Assembly (NCBI GenBank): GCA_024711295.1
Contig: JANJTB010000011.1
Coordinates: 1-41,090 of the forward strand
Origin: a bacterium
GTDB lineage: Bacteria > Bacteroidota > Ignavibacteria > Kapaibacteriales > UBA2268
Length of the DNA stretch: 41,090 nt
Reading direction: 5' to 3'
The position numbers were made by a program, and so were the translations under genes. Below the pieces are notes generated by a model, which saw only the letters and a list, made by a program, of their open reading frames with translations, had not been told where the DNA came from and searched no databases. Position 1 is the first letter of the stretch; every line of letters starts with the position of its first letter. Shown piece after piece: positions 27,618-37,479 of the stretch.

Positions 27618-28166
27618 ATGAAAGTACTGATACCTATAGCAAGCGGTTCTGAAGAAATGGAAGTTACAATTATTTGTGATTTATTTCGCAGAGCAGGTGC
27701 TGAAGTAACTTTAGCCGGTTTAGAGCCGGTTTGTGTATGCTCACGCGGTTTAAAAATTATACCTGATAAATTACTCATCGAGGTAAATTTGAATGAAAAC
27801 TTTGACGTTATCATTTTGCCCGGTGGTATGGTTGGAGTTAATAATCTAATTAGTTCGGAAAAATTAAAGGAGATTATGCTCAGCCACAAGTCGTCAATCA
27901 TTGGCGCTATTTGCGCTTCCCCGCTGATTTTACATGAGTTTGGTTTGTTGCAAAGTAAAGATGTAATTACATCACACCCCTCGGTCAGAGATAGTCTGAT
28001 TAAATATAATTATACAGAAGATATGATTGCTGAATCTGGAAAAATTATCAGCAGTCGTGGAGCCGGAACGGCTATTGAGTTTTCACTCAGGTTAATTGAA
28101 ATACTGTTCGGTTCCGAAACAAGCAGAAAGATTGCATCAGATATTGTTTTTTTGAGGGAGATGTAA
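27618..28166 (+). CDS. DJ-1/PfpI family protein
   Basis: The 182-residue product is a single DJ-1/ThiJ domain. The conserved acid lies in GSEEMEVT (E15, aligning with Glu18 of human DJ-1), and the reactive cysteine is C99 in GAICASPLIL at the nucleophile elbow. ILPGGM and SHPSVRD are also typical. Family members are reported as glyoxalases, protein or nucleotide deglycases, or oxidative stress sensors; the exact reaction cannot be read from the sequence. It is first in a four-gene run, two bases before the acylphosphatase gene. No Shine-Dalgarno sequence is evident before its ATG. Confidence 0.9.
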   Translation: MKVLIPIASGSEEMEVTIICDLFRRAGAEVTLAGLEPVCVCSRGLKIIPDKLLIEVNLNENFDVIILPGGMVGVNNLISSEKLKEIMLSHKSSIIGAICASPLILHEFGLLQSKDVITSHPSVRDSLIKYNYTEDMIAESGKIISSRGAGTAIEFSLRLIEILFGSETSRKIASDIVFLREM

Positions 28167-28168
28167 TT

Positions 28169-28450
28169 TTGAACAAAAAGATTGGAGTAGAGATAACCGT
28201 CAGGGGATTGGTTCAGGGCGTAGGCTTCAGATATTTCATACATAGACGATGTAATGAACTTGGGCTTGCTGGCTTTGTGAAAAATCAGACAGATGGCTCG
28301 GTATTTATTTATGCTGAAGGAAGTCAGGAATCCATTAATCAGATTATTGAATTATCCTCTCAAGGACCTTCGCGTTCAGATGTAAGAGAACAAAAATTGA
28401 AAAAAGTTTCCTATTCAGGTATTTATACTGAGTTTATTATTAGTAGATAA
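28169..28450 (+). CDS. acyP: Acylphosphatase
   Basis: This small enzyme hydrolyses acyl phosphates such as 1,3-bisphosphoglycerate or carbamoyl phosphate. The 93-residue product has both signature regions with the catalytic residues: GLVQGVGFRYF (Arg21) and GFVKNQTDGSV (Asn39). It starts with TTG, supported by GAGGGAG upstream; no in-frame ATG gives a complete domain. It begins 2 nt after the DJ-1 stop, and its TAA overlaps the next ATG by one base, so translation is coupled on both sides. Confidence 0.93.
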   Translation: MNKKIGVEITVRGLVQGVGFRYFIHRRCNELGLAGFVKNQTDGSVFIYAEGSQESINQIIELSSQGPSRSDVREQKLKKVSYSGIYTEFIISR

Positions 28451-31125
28451 TGGCAAAAAAGATATTCCAATATATTACCTTATTTACCATACAGATAATT
28501 GTTTGTTACTATCTTGCTGCGGAGGAAATATCCATTGAATTGCCTCCAAGAGACAGTTTGTTGCCCCGTACTGCCTTAGTCCTAAGCGGAGGTGGTGCAA
28601 GAGGCTTGGCACAGATAGGTGTTCTGAAAGGGTTCAGAGATACAGGCATCAATATTGATTATGTTGTTGGCACAAGTATAGGTGCAATAGTCGGTGGAAT
28701 GTATGCATCCGGGCATACACCCGAAGAATTAGAGCAAGTGCTTAATTCTGAAGACTGGAAAAATGCTGTTGCCTTATCCAGTAGCAAGCTTCGTAGCCAG
28801 CTGTTTTTTGACCAAAAGCAACTTTATGACAGAAATTTACTAACATTAAAATTCAGAGACTTCGTTTTCGAAGTGCCCGAAGCTGCAACCGAAGGGCGGG
28901 ATTTTGACCTTTTTCTTCAGAAAATAATCTGGCAGGGAACTTATCAACCTGAAGTGGACTTCGACAAATTAAAAATTCCTTTCAGAGCAATATCTACTGA
29001 TTTAGTGTCAGGTAAATCAATTTCTCTCAAAAAAGGGAATCTTTCAAAAGCATTAAGGGCTAGCGCAACTATCCCCCTAAGGTACACACCCATACGGGTA
29101 GATTCGATGATATTGGTGGACGGTGGAATTTTAGCAAATATGCCTACAAAGTTTGCTGAAGAGTTTAATCCCGACATAATAATTTCTGTAAATACAACTT
29201 CGCCCCTGCTGAAAAGCAACAATCTGAATTCTGTAGTTAATATTGCTGATCAGGTAATCTCGATTGCTATGGAAGAATTATCCAATGATAACCTTAAGCG
29301 AAGTAACTTAGTTATTACTCCTAAATTAGAAGGTTACTTAAACGATGATTTCAGCAATTCTGATACATTGATTCAGATTGGTTATTTGGAATTCCTTTCA
29401 AATTATACAGAAATTCAAGAAATTATAACAAGAAAGATTAATGAAAAGTTACTCAGTGTTCTGAGCAATGCAGTAAGCGAAGTTAATAGTTTCAACTTTG
29501 AAACTGTATTTACAGGATTTGAAGATGAACAAAAAAACTATCTAAGCAATCGGTACAGGCAAATATTATCAAAAAATGACTTGTCGAGGTTGATACTGAA
29601 TTTGTATCTTATTGACAATCGAAACTACTCAGGATTTAAAATTTATACAAATGGCAATGGCAAATTATACATAATAGCAAACAACTACCCTGTTGTTAAA
29701 TCCATCAATGTTGAATTACCGGCAAATTTGAAAGAAGAAGCAAAAGCGCTGACTGATAATTATCTTTCTAAACCCTACAACAACAATTTTAGAACAGAAC
29801 TCAGCGAAGCTTTGCTAAGATTACTTCATTTGCAGGGATATACGTTCGCGAGTGTTTCAGGAATTTCGCAAAGAGACGGCATAGTAAACTTAAAATTCAA
29901 TCTTGGCAGAATTGACAGCATATACTACAAAATACCTTCTTCTGTTAAGCAAATTCTTGTTGAGAGAGAATTAGCATTTATGATAGGTGATATTGCAGGT
30001 ACAGATAAATTTGTTCAAAGTCTCGAAAATCTCAATTCCTCAATGATTTTCAAGAATGTTGAAATAATACCTGTAAGAAATTCAAGGAATGGAGTAGATA
30101 TCATAGTTTCGCTCGAAGAAGAGCCAAACCAAACTATAAGAGTTGGCGGAAGAGTGGATAACGAGCGTAATGCTCAGGCAGGGATTGACCTGGTCTATGA
30201 TAACTTCAATTTCTTCGGAACCAGATTTGCACTTCGAAATGTGGTAGCTCCTACATATTATCGAGGAATTCTTAGCTTCGACAATACAAGAATATTCAAT
30301 TCTTCGATTAGTTCATCTTTGAGTCTGTACTATACAAGCAGAGAAATGTACGAATACTTCCCAAGGCAGGGAGTATCGTCGGATAGATTCGGCAATTTAC
30401 GTGCTTTCAATTTCGAGGAAGAAAGATATGGTGTCAAAGCTCTACTAGGTACACAACTTGATAAAAATGGAAGGCTTTATACCGAATTAAGACACGAATA
30501 CCAACGATTGCTCAGAAATAGCGATTCCATTAAATCTAGCTTTACCAACTTTTCTACTCTCAAAGTTGGATTAATCGTTGACAATCAAGACCGTGCTTAT
30601 TTCCCTAAGAACGGGCAATATATTGACTTATCACTTGAGAGCAACGTATTCTCTGATGAATCAAGCGTAGGTTTTTCGAAAGCAAGCTTTTATTATCACA
30701 ATAATTTTAACTTTGGTAGTCTTACACTAAGACCTTCATTGATGTTTGGAGTCGCAGATGCAACACTACCATTCTTAGAATTTTTTAATCTCGGTGGCGA
30801 AGGCAGTTTCTTTGGATTGCGTGAAGAAGAAGAGCGAGGAAGACAACTGTTCAAAGGCAGTATGTCATATTTTTACGAGCTTCCTTTTTCTTTATTTTTT
30901 GATACTTATATCTATGGTAGATATGATATTGGTGCAATCTGGCTGCTCCCCGACGAAATAAAAATATCTAATTTAAGAAACGGTTTTGGTCTCGGATTAG
31001 CATTTGATACACCTCTTGGTCCTGCCAGATTTTCTTCAGGAAAAAGCTGGTATTATAAACAGAATCCAAACTCGATTGTATGGGGTCCTACAGAATACTA
31101 CTTTGTAATAGGAATTAACCTTTAG
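28450..31125 (+). CDS. Patatin-like phospholipase fused to a BamA-type barrel
   Basis: The 891-residue protein has a signal peptide (to about residue 24), a patatin domain (about 40-300), a linker with POTRA-like character (about 390-540) and a C-terminal 16-strand-type barrel of the bacterial surface antigen family ending FVIGINL. The catalytic dyad is intact: Ser76 in GTSIG, with the oxyanion-hole GGGARGLA, and Asp224 in VDGG. This layout is that of type Vd autotransporters such as PlpD, which place a lipase domain across the outer membrane. It overlaps acyP by one base and is followed after 7 nt by the antiporter. Substrates are probably phospholipids, by family. Confidence 0.92.
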   Translation: MAKKIFQYITLFTIQIIVCYYLAAEEISIELPPRDSLLPRTALVLSGGGARGLAQIGVLKGFRDTGINIDYVVGTSIGAIVGGMYASGHTPEELEQVLNSEDWKNAVALSSSKLRSQLFFDQKQLYDRNLLTLKFRDFVFEVPEAATEGRDFDLFLQKIIWQGTYQPEVDFDKLKIPFRAISTDLVSGKSISLKKGNLSKALRASATIPLRYTPIRVDSMILVDGGILANMPTKFAEEFNPDIIISVNTTSPLLKSNNLNSVVNIADQVISIAMEELSNDNLKRSNLVITPKLEGYLNDDFSNSDTLIQIGYLEFLSNYTEIQEIITRKINEKLLSVLSNAVSEVNSFNFETVFTGFEDEQKNYLSNRYRQILSKNDLSRLILNLYLIDNRNYSGFKIYTNGNGKLYIIANNYPVVKSINVELPANLKEEAKALTDNYLSKPYNNNFRTELSEALLRLLHLQGYTFASVSGISQRDGIVNLKFNLGRIDSIYYKIPSSVKQILVERELAFMIGDIAGTDKFVQSLENLNSSMIFKNVEIIPVRNSRNGVDIIVSLEEEPNQTIRVGGRVDNERNAQAGIDLVYDNFNFFGTRFALRNVVAPTYYRGILSFDNTRIFNSSISSSLSLYYTSREMYEYFPRQGVSSDRFGNLRAFNFEEERYGVKALLGTQLDKNGRLYTELRHEYQRLLRNSDSIKSSFTNFSTLKVGLIVDNQDRAYFPKNGQYIDLSLESNVFSDESSVGFSKASFYYHNNFNFGSLTLRPSLMFGVADATLPFLEFFNLGGEGSFFGLREEEERGRQLFKGSMSYFYELPFSLFFDTYIYGRYDIGAIWLLPDEIKISNLRNGFGLGLAFDTPLGPARFSSGKSWYYKQNPNSIVWGPTEYYFVIGINL

Positions 31126-31132
31126 AGTTTAG

Positions 31133-33103
31133 ATGGAAATACCTTTATTATACGAAATATTTGTGCTTTTAGGAGCATCAGTAATTGTTGTACTGATAAG
31201 TAACAAACTAAAACTACCCTCAATACTTGGCTTTTTGATTACCGGCATGCTGATTGGTCCTTATGGATTAGGACTCACCGATGGCTCAAACAATGTGGAA
31301 ATGTTGGCTGAGATAGGTGTAATACTACTACTATTCATAATAGGATTAGAGTTTTCGCTCAAATCACTTGAATCAATCAAAAATGCAGTATTTATTGGAG
31401 GTCCTTTTCAGGTTTTACTGACTACCTTAATTGTATGTATTGCCTTGTATAGTTTCGGAGTGGCACTTCCAACAGCTGTGTTTATTGGCTTCATGGTTTC
31501 ACATAGCAGTACTTCAATATCAATGAAAGTGTTTCAGGATACCGGTACAACATCATCTCCACATGTAAAAATATCCTTAGCTATTTCAATATTTCAGGAT
31601 ATAATGTCAGTTCCTATGATTCTTTTAGCACCGATGCTGGCAGGTAAAACAAGTGACTTAAGCGGAGAACTTATTACCCTTTTAATTAAAATTGTCGCAA
31701 TATTGATTATGGTTTATTTGGGTGCTAAATATATTGTTCCTAAACTTTTACACGAAGTTGCAAAGTCAAAAAGCAAAGAGCTTTTCATTCTAACAATAGT
31801 TGTAATATGTGTGTCAACCGCTTGGGCAACTAATCAGGCTGGACTATCTCTGGCTTTGGGAGCATTTTTAGCAGGTTTAATCATCTCTGAGTCGGATTAC
31901 AGCCATCAGGCTACAGGTAATATTTTACCATTTAGAGAAGTGTTTACAAGCATCTTTTTTGTCTCGATAGGTATGTTGCTTGACTTATCATTCTTATTTA
32001 GTAACATCTCAATAATCATTTTATTAGTAATTTGTGTCATTCTAATTAAGTTTACTATTGGGGCATTATCTGCAAAAATCCTGAAATACCCTACCAGAAC
32101 GGTATTGCTAACAGGATTAACATTATTGCAAATTGGAGAGTTTGGTTTTATACTTTCTCAAGTGGGTGTATCAAACAATTTGTTTTCTAGGGAGATTTAT
32201 CAGTATTTTATCGCTGTTTCAATTATTACAATGGCATTAACACCCTTTACCATAATGTATGGCGAAAAGTTTCTGAAGTTTCTTTTGACTAAAATTGGAC
32301 TCAATATATATAATAAAGTTGAAAAAGAAGATGAAATCAGTGATTTTATGAATGACCATGTGATAATAATCGGTTATGGAATCAACGGAAGGAATGTAGC
32401 CAGAGCAGCAAAATCACTGCATATTCCTTACATAATTATTGAGATGAATGCAGAGACAGTCAAAAATGAAAAAGCCAACGGTGAAAACATTGTTTATGGA
32501 GATGGAATCAACAGACACCTTTTAGAGCATGTTAATATTGAAACTGCAAGGGTAGTCGTAATTGCAATATCAGACCCAACGGCTATAAACAAAATACTGG
32601 CTGCAATAAGACAAATTAATCAAACCGTTCATATTATCGTTAGAACAAGATTTCTTGCCCAGACAGAAGAACATATAAATCTGGGAGCTGATGAAGTTGT
32701 TCCGGAAGAATTTGAAACATCAATCGAGATATTTTCTAGGGTATTATATAAGTATTTGGTGCCCGTTGATACCATTAACGAAATTGCGGAATCCATAAGG
32801 TATGATAATTATAAGCTTTTCAGTCCTTTGAACAAACCCAATGAAGTTCACAGAAGCGTCAGTTACCCTAACCTAAATATTACAATTTTGACTGTAAATA
32901 AATCCCGAACTCATGTAGTTGGAAAATCATTAGGCGAATCAGACATAAGAAGTAATTTTGGTGTTAATGTCATTGCAATACGTCGTGATGAGAAATTTTT
33001 GGATGAGATTACAGTAAATACAACAATCCAAAAAGACGATATTCTTTATCTTCTTGGCAGTTCAGATTCTATAAGAAAATTAAGACATGAGATACAATAT
33101 TAA
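31133..33103 (+). CDS. KefB-like monovalent cation:proton antiporter (CPA2) with TrkA domains
   Basis: The 656-residue product has about 12-13 membrane helices (1-390), including the CPA2 motifs LGFLITGMLIGPYGLG and GLEFS. A Rossmann RCK/TrkA-N domain follows (about 405-525), with IIGYGINGRNVARAA (Gly414) and the acidic E in IIEMN, then a TrkA-C domain (about 570-655). Kef-type proteins export K+ in exchange for H+ and are gated through the RCK domain. It closes the DJ-1 operon. Its stop overlaps the stop of the convergent glgP gene by 4 bp. Confidence 0.92.
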   Translation: MEIPLLYEIFVLLGASVIVVLISNKLKLPSILGFLITGMLIGPYGLGLTDGSNNVEMLAEIGVILLLFIIGLEFSLKSLESIKNAVFIGGPFQVLLTTLIVCIALYSFGVALPTAVFIGFMVSHSSTSISMKVFQDTGTTSSPHVKISLAISIFQDIMSVPMILLAPMLAGKTSDLSGELITLLIKIVAILIMVYLGAKYIVPKLLHEVAKSKSKELFILTIVVICVSTAWATNQAGLSLALGAFLAGLIISESDYSHQATGNILPFREVFTSIFFVSIGMLLDLSFLFSNISIIILLVICVILIKFTIGALSAKILKYPTRTVLLTGLTLLQIGEFGFILSQVGVSNNLFSREIYQYFIAVSIITMALTPFTIMYGEKFLKFLLTKIGLNIYNKVEKEDEISDFMNDHVIIIGYGINGRNVARAAKSLHIPYIIIEMNAETVKNEKANGENIVYGDGINRHLLEHVNIETARVVVIAISDPTAINKILAAIRQINQTVHIIVRTRFLAQTEEHINLGADEVVPEEFETSIEIFSRVLYKYLVPVDTINEIAESIRYDNYKLFSPLNKPNEVHRSVSYPNLNITILTVNKSRTHVVGKSLGESDIRSNFGVNVIAIRRDEKFLDEITVNTTIQKDDILYLLGSSDSIRKLRHEIQY

Positions 33104-35106
33104 ATGCTTTTATTATAGAAATTTTTATATTCACGCATCATTGATTTTGAAGTAAATTTGCTAATGATAGTAATTGCAGATTCCCGCATCATATCAGCTC
33201 TTATTTTACTTTTTGAAGGGTCTGAATAAAGCGGTAGTACTTCATTCAATAGTGTATTATTAATTCTGCTGCTGACTTCGAAAGATTCTTTTGAGTCTTC
33301 GATTCTGAACCCGTTATTATTGCTGAAAGCCTCGTACCACCAGCCATCATCAACACTTAGATTAATGCCCATATTTAAAGCAGATTTCATTCCAGATGTG
33401 CCACATGCCTCCAGCGGTTTAACAGGTGTATTCAGCCATATATCACTTGCCTGAACCAGTAAGCGGCCTACCTGAATGTCATAATCGCTAATAAAGTGAA
33501 AACTCCCCAGCAAAAGACTATTTGAAATTTTCTCCAGTACATTTGAAAGTACTACTTTACCCTGAGTATCTTTGGGGTGTGCTTTTCCACTAAAGAAAAA
33601 CATAATTTTTTTCTCAGAATTTTTAAGTAATTCAATTAATGAATCTATGTCGCTAAAGAGTAAATCAGCTCTTTTATACTCCGCAAATCGTCTTGCAAAT
33701 CCAACAAAAATTGTATTATCCAAATCTAATTCACTAATATTATTAGGAATTTCAGGAATAAATCTATCTTTAATTATTGATTTAGCAGTTTTTAAGAAAT
33801 GAATTTTTGTTTTCAATTTAGCTTCAAATATTTCATTATCGTGAATTTTATAAATTTGCTCCCTGAACTTGTTAGAATCATTAAAGTTTATTTCGTATTT
33901 TTCAAACAATACGGATAAAAAGGGGGATAACCACGATTGTAGGTGAATGCCATTTGTAATTGCCTCACTTTCTCCGATATTATCATTATTATCAATCAGA
34001 TTCTTCCACATATCGTTTGCTGTAACAGAGTGAAGTTTGCTTACACCATTCGACTTAGAAGCTAAATTCAAAGCCAGTGCTGTCATCGAAATTTTACTTT
34101 TCTCCAACCCTCTGAATGTAGATAGCTTGCGGAATTCCTCTGTAATCAATCCAAGCTCAGCCAAATATTCTGAAAGGTACTTAATCACAGTACTAAGTTG
34201 GAATTCCTCATTACCATGAATAACAGGCGTATGTGTGGTAAATATATTCCCATGCCTGGATAAATTAAGGGCTTCGCCAAAATTGATATTATTGCTTTTC
34301 ATTAATTTATTAATTTTCTCAAGAAAAGCAAAAGCAGCGTGGCCTTCGTTCAGATGTAGCACATCATAGAGCAATCCCATTCTATCCAAAAATTTTAATC
34401 CACCAATACCTAAAACAATTTCCTGTAAAAACCGCTCTGTTCGATCTCCGGTATATAGCTTCTCAGTCAGCCGTGAAAAAGTTAAATTTTCCGGAAAATC
34501 AGTAGTAAGATAAATCATTTTTGATTTGTTAATTAATTGCTCGTAAGCTCTGATCTTTATTTCGGAATTGCCAAGATTAAGACATACTTCCATTGGCTCA
34601 TTATGAATCTTAATCAGCTTGAGACCATGGCTCTCGGGCTTGATTTTTTTGTAGGATTCAGACTGCTTGTTGCCATTTTTTATACTTTGATGGAAGTAAC
34701 CTTTTGAATAAAAGAGAGTAAGTCCGATAATATCATAATCCGAATCAAAACCTGTTTTAATAATATCGCCTGCCAAAATACCCAATCCGCCGGCGTAACT
34801 TTGAAAAGATTCGTGAAATCCAAATTCTGGGCTGATATATAAAACTGTTTTAGGATAGCTGTTTATATTCTGATTTGTAATACTTTTGTATGGTTGAAGT
34901 AAGTAATCATTAATCAAATCATGATTAATCCTTCTTGATATTTCGAAAGAATCAAATTTGTAATTTTTTATGAATAAATGAGGATTATATGATGTTTTTT
35001 TCCATATTTTCGCATCAAGAATTTCGAAAAAAATGGAAAATCTGTTGTCTAAATAATATAAGTTCCTTTCTACTATGTCATTAAGTATATATATTATATT
35101 TTTCAT
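33100..35106 (-). CDS. glgP: Alpha-glucan (glycogen) phosphorylase
   Basis: This enzyme releases glucose-1-phosphate from glycogen or maltodextrin. The 668-residue protein is of the shorter alpha-glucan phosphorylase type. It has YISPEFGFHESFQSYAGGLG near the N terminus, LNEGHAAFAFLE and THTPVIHGNEEF in the middle, GFARRFAEYKRADL, and the pyridoxal phosphate region PLEACGTSGMKSALNMG with Lys574. A frame extends to 35196, but this would run into the divergent gene; the ATG at 35106 gives a sensible start. No other glycogen gene is nearby. Confidence 0.93.
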   Translation of the reverse strand: MKNIIYILNDIVERNLYYLDNRFSIFFEILDAKIWKKTSYNPHLFIKNYKFDSFEISRRINHDLINDYLLQPYKSITNQNINSYPKTVLYISPEFGFHESFQSYAGGLGILAGDIIKTGFDSDYDIIGLTLFYSKGYFHQSIKNGNKQSESYKKIKPESHGLKLIKIHNEPMEVCLNLGNSEIKIRAYEQLINKSKMIYLTTDFPENLTFSRLTEKLYTGDRTERFLQEIVLGIGGLKFLDRMGLLYDVLHLNEGHAAFAFLEKINKLMKSNNINFGEALNLSRHGNIFTTHTPVIHGNEEFQLSTVIKYLSEYLAELGLITEEFRKLSTFRGLEKSKISMTALALNLASKSNGVSKLHSVTANDMWKNLIDNNDNIGESEAITNGIHLQSWLSPFLSVLFEKYEINFNDSNKFREQIYKIHDNEIFEAKLKTKIHFLKTAKSIIKDRFIPEIPNNISELDLDNTIFVGFARRFAEYKRADLLFSDIDSLIELLKNSEKKIMFFFSGKAHPKDTQGKVVLSNVLEKISNSLLLGSFHFISDYDIQVGRLLVQASDIWLNTPVKPLEACGTSGMKSALNMGINLSVDDGWWYEAFSNNNGFRIEDSKESFEVSSRINNTLLNEVLPLYSDPSKSKIRADMMRESAITIISKFTSKSMMREYKNFYNKSI

Positions 35107-35171
35107 TATTATTCTGGTAAGTAATAAAATTAAATGCAGAGAGTCAAAAATAGAATTATTATAGGTCGAAT

Positions 35172-36125
35172 ATGAATACAGAAATATTGGATGCAATTAA
35201 TTTTGAGGATTCATCTATCAAACAGGCGCTGGATTGGTTAAGAAACGGATATCCCGTGGCATTCCCAACTGAAACAGTCTATGGTATAGGTGCAGGTATT
35301 TACGACACTTATGCAGTCGAAAAGGTGTTTAAAATTAAGGGACGCGATTTTCGAAATCCACTTTCAGCACACATATCAAGACTGGAAGATGCTTTAGAGC
35401 TTTGTCTGGATATTCCTGATGAATTTTATATGATTGCAGAAAAATTTCTACCCGGGCCCATTTCCATAGTAATGAAGAAAAAAAACAGTGTACCCGACAT
35501 TGTGACCGGTGGTGGAAATACAATTTCAATAAGATATCCGGATAATAATGTATTTCTGAAAATGGCAGGCTTATTTGTTCAGCCAATAGCGGCTACTTCT
35601 GCAAATAGGTCAGGCAGACCATCACCAACATCAGCTGCCGACGTTTTTGATGATTTGACAGGATTGATTCCTGCTATTATTGATACAGGCACCTGCAAGT
35701 ATCAGATCGAGTCAACAGTTATAAGTCTGGCAGACAAAAAAGTTGAGCTAATCAGACCCGGTGCAATTCCACAATCAGCCATCAAAGCTGTTATCGGAAA
35801 AGAAATTTTGTCAAGGAATAGGCAGATTATACTCAAAGAAGATTATAAGAGTTCATTAAATGCGACTAAATTGAATATTGAGTGTTTTGACAATTTAGAA
35901 AAAATATATGAATTTGCTAATCTTAATACCAACAAAAAAATACTCATTATGGCTTTTGATACGTCTATTATTAATTCAAGTTGTGATATTACCAAGACTG
36001 ATGAACTGACTTTCTTCAGCACTCTAAGGAAAGCTGAAAAAGAATCTTACGACTTTCTTTTGGTGTTGGTTGATGACTATGTCAGGAGTAGTGAGGTATT
36101 AAGTCACAGACTGAGAATTTCTTAG
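35172..36125 (+). CDS. tsaC: Threonylcarbamoyl-AMP synthase, YrdC/Sua5 family
   Basis: The enzyme makes threonylcarbamoyl-AMP, the first step of t6A37 modification of tRNAs that read ANN codons. The YrdC domain (about 15-205) is well kept: FPTETVYGIGAG, KIKGRDFRNPLSAHI, FLPGPISIV, SIRYPDN, TSANRSGRPSP and ESTVISL, ending with LIRPGAI. The total of 317 residues is Sua5-like, but after residue 210 I do not see the SPGxxxxHY linker typical of Sua5, and the C-terminal part is weakly conserved. It may be a reduced Sua5. It is divergent from glgP and probably co-transcribed with the TPR gene 34 nt downstream. Confidence 0.92.
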   Translation: MNTEILDAINFEDSSIKQALDWLRNGYPVAFPTETVYGIGAGIYDTYAVEKVFKIKGRDFRNPLSAHISRLEDALELCLDIPDEFYMIAEKFLPGPISIVMKKKNSVPDIVTGGGNTISIRYPDNNVFLKMAGLFVQPIAATSANRSGRPSPTSAADVFDDLTGLIPAIIDTGTCKYQIESTVISLADKKVELIRPGAIPQSAIKAVIGKEILSRNRQIILKEDYKSSLNATKLNIECFDNLEKIYEFANLNTNKKILIMAFDTSIINSSCDITKTDELTFFSTLRKAEKESYDFLLVLVDDYVRSSEVLSHRLRIS

Positions 36126-36159
36126 CTGTTTATTAAATGTTAATGTATCCGAGGAACAC

Positions 36160-37479
36160 ATGAGAATCAAAGCTCAGATTTATTTTATCGTAATATTTTT
36201 ATTGATTAATGTATTAAATTTATATTCTCAGAAAAGTAAGCATTTGGAGCTTGGCGATAATTTTATGGAAATCCGCCAATATGAAAAGGCAATTGAGGAA
36301 TTTTCGAAAGCCCTCGAAAATGATGATAAAGACCCTTACACTTACTATAAGCGTGGCATTGCCTTTCTTTATGCTAACCAGTTCGACGGCGCCATTAGCG
36401 ATTTTACTCAGGTATTAAATCTCAGCAAAGACGATCCTGACAGTTACAATAATCGAGGACTTGCATACAGTTATAAAGGTGATTTGAACTCTGCAATGAA
36501 GGATTTTGACAAAGCTATCAAATTAGACCCCAATTTTGCACAGGCATATATCAATAGAGGCAGCGCTTATATTACACTCAAGGACTTTGATAAAGCAGTC
36601 AAGGACTTTGACAAGGCTATCAAACTTGATACAAAAAATCCTGAATTATACATACAAAGAGCAAGACTCCAATATTTGAAAGAGGACTACAAGAAATCAA
36701 TTAAAGATTATTCCACGGCAATTGCACTCGGAATAGGCAGTTCAAAAATATATTACAACAGAGGTAACGCATATTTCAAACTCGAAATGTACGAAGAAGC
36801 AATCAAAGATTATACGAAAGCTTTGCAACTTGACCCTGACGAACTTGATGCTTTGAATAATCGCTCATTTACATACAAAATGCTCAACAAAGAAAAAGAG
36901 GCAGAAGCTGACAGAGCATTATTTGAATCTAAAAGAAGTGCAGTATTTACACCATTTGAGAAGCTGAATTTTAAACAATTCTTCTCCAAAGGGAATGAAA
37001 TCTCAATTGAATTGCCGGATAATTGGAAAGTAATCGAAATGCCCGAAGAAATGTCGAGCAAGAGTGAAATAATAATTACACCCGAAAATATTGATTATCA
37101 AACTCAGGGTATGAATGTAGGTGTAACCATCGGGGTGATCAAAAATCTCAGCAAACAAGTCCCTGTCCAGAATGAACCCGACATATTAGACTTTTGGAAA
37201 GGCAGTATGGACAAGAGTAATGAAGATATGTTTATTTACAGGGTCAATTGGCAGCGCCACATGCAATTTTTTGCACATGCTACAATACTTAACCGCTCAA
37301 CAATACAGGCAACAGAAAGCCACATTCCATTTGGATTGTATGAATATGCTATTGCATGGGGCGATAATCTGATTTATATTTACTTCCAGGCACCAGAAGA
37401 AGGATTTGACTATTTCGACAAGATTTTCGAAAAATCTTATAAGTCTTTGCAAGTCAACAATGATAAATTTGATATGTGA
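36160..37479 (+). CDS. Secreted TPR-repeat protein
   Basis: The 439-residue product has a signal peptide (to about NLYSQ, residue 24) and six tandem tetratricopeptide repeats (about 27-230), for example DSYNNRGLAYSYKGDLNSAM and KAIKLDPNFAQAYINRGSAY, with the usual G/A/Y/P spacing. A separate mixed alpha/beta domain follows (about 265-435), beginning ISIELPDNWKVIEMP and ending YFDKIFEKSYKSLQV. It recalls PsbP/DUF1795-like folds; this is a weak call. GAGGAACAC precedes the ATG. A scaffold role in the periplasm is likely from the repeats; the partner is unknown. It ends directly against the stop of the convergent gene. Confidence 0.85.
   Translation: MRIKAQIYFIVIFLLINVLNLYSQKSKHLELGDNFMEIRQYEKAIEEFSKALENDDKDPYTYYKRGIAFLYANQFDGAISDFTQVLNLSKDDPDSYNNRGLAYSYKGDLNSAMKDFDKAIKLDPNFAQAYINRGSAYITLKDFDKAVKDFDKAIKLDTKNPELYIQRARLQYLKEDYKKSIKDYSTAIALGIGSSKIYYNRGNAYFKLEMYEEAIKDYTKALQLDPDELDALNNRSFTYKMLNKEKEAEADRALFESKRSAVFTPFEKLNFKQFFSKGNEISIELPDNWKVIEMPEEMSSKSEIIITPENIDYQTQGMNVGVTIGVIKNLSKQVPVQNEPDILDFWKGSMDKSNEDMFIYRVNWQRHMQFFAHATILNRSTIQATESHIPFGLYEYAIAWGDNLIYIYFQAPEEGFDYFDKIFEKSYKSLQVNNDKFDM

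Noticed and set aside
35107-35196. Extended glgP start at 35196
   Set aside because: It would overlap the start of the divergent tsaC gene and adds a non-conserved hydrophobic stretch.
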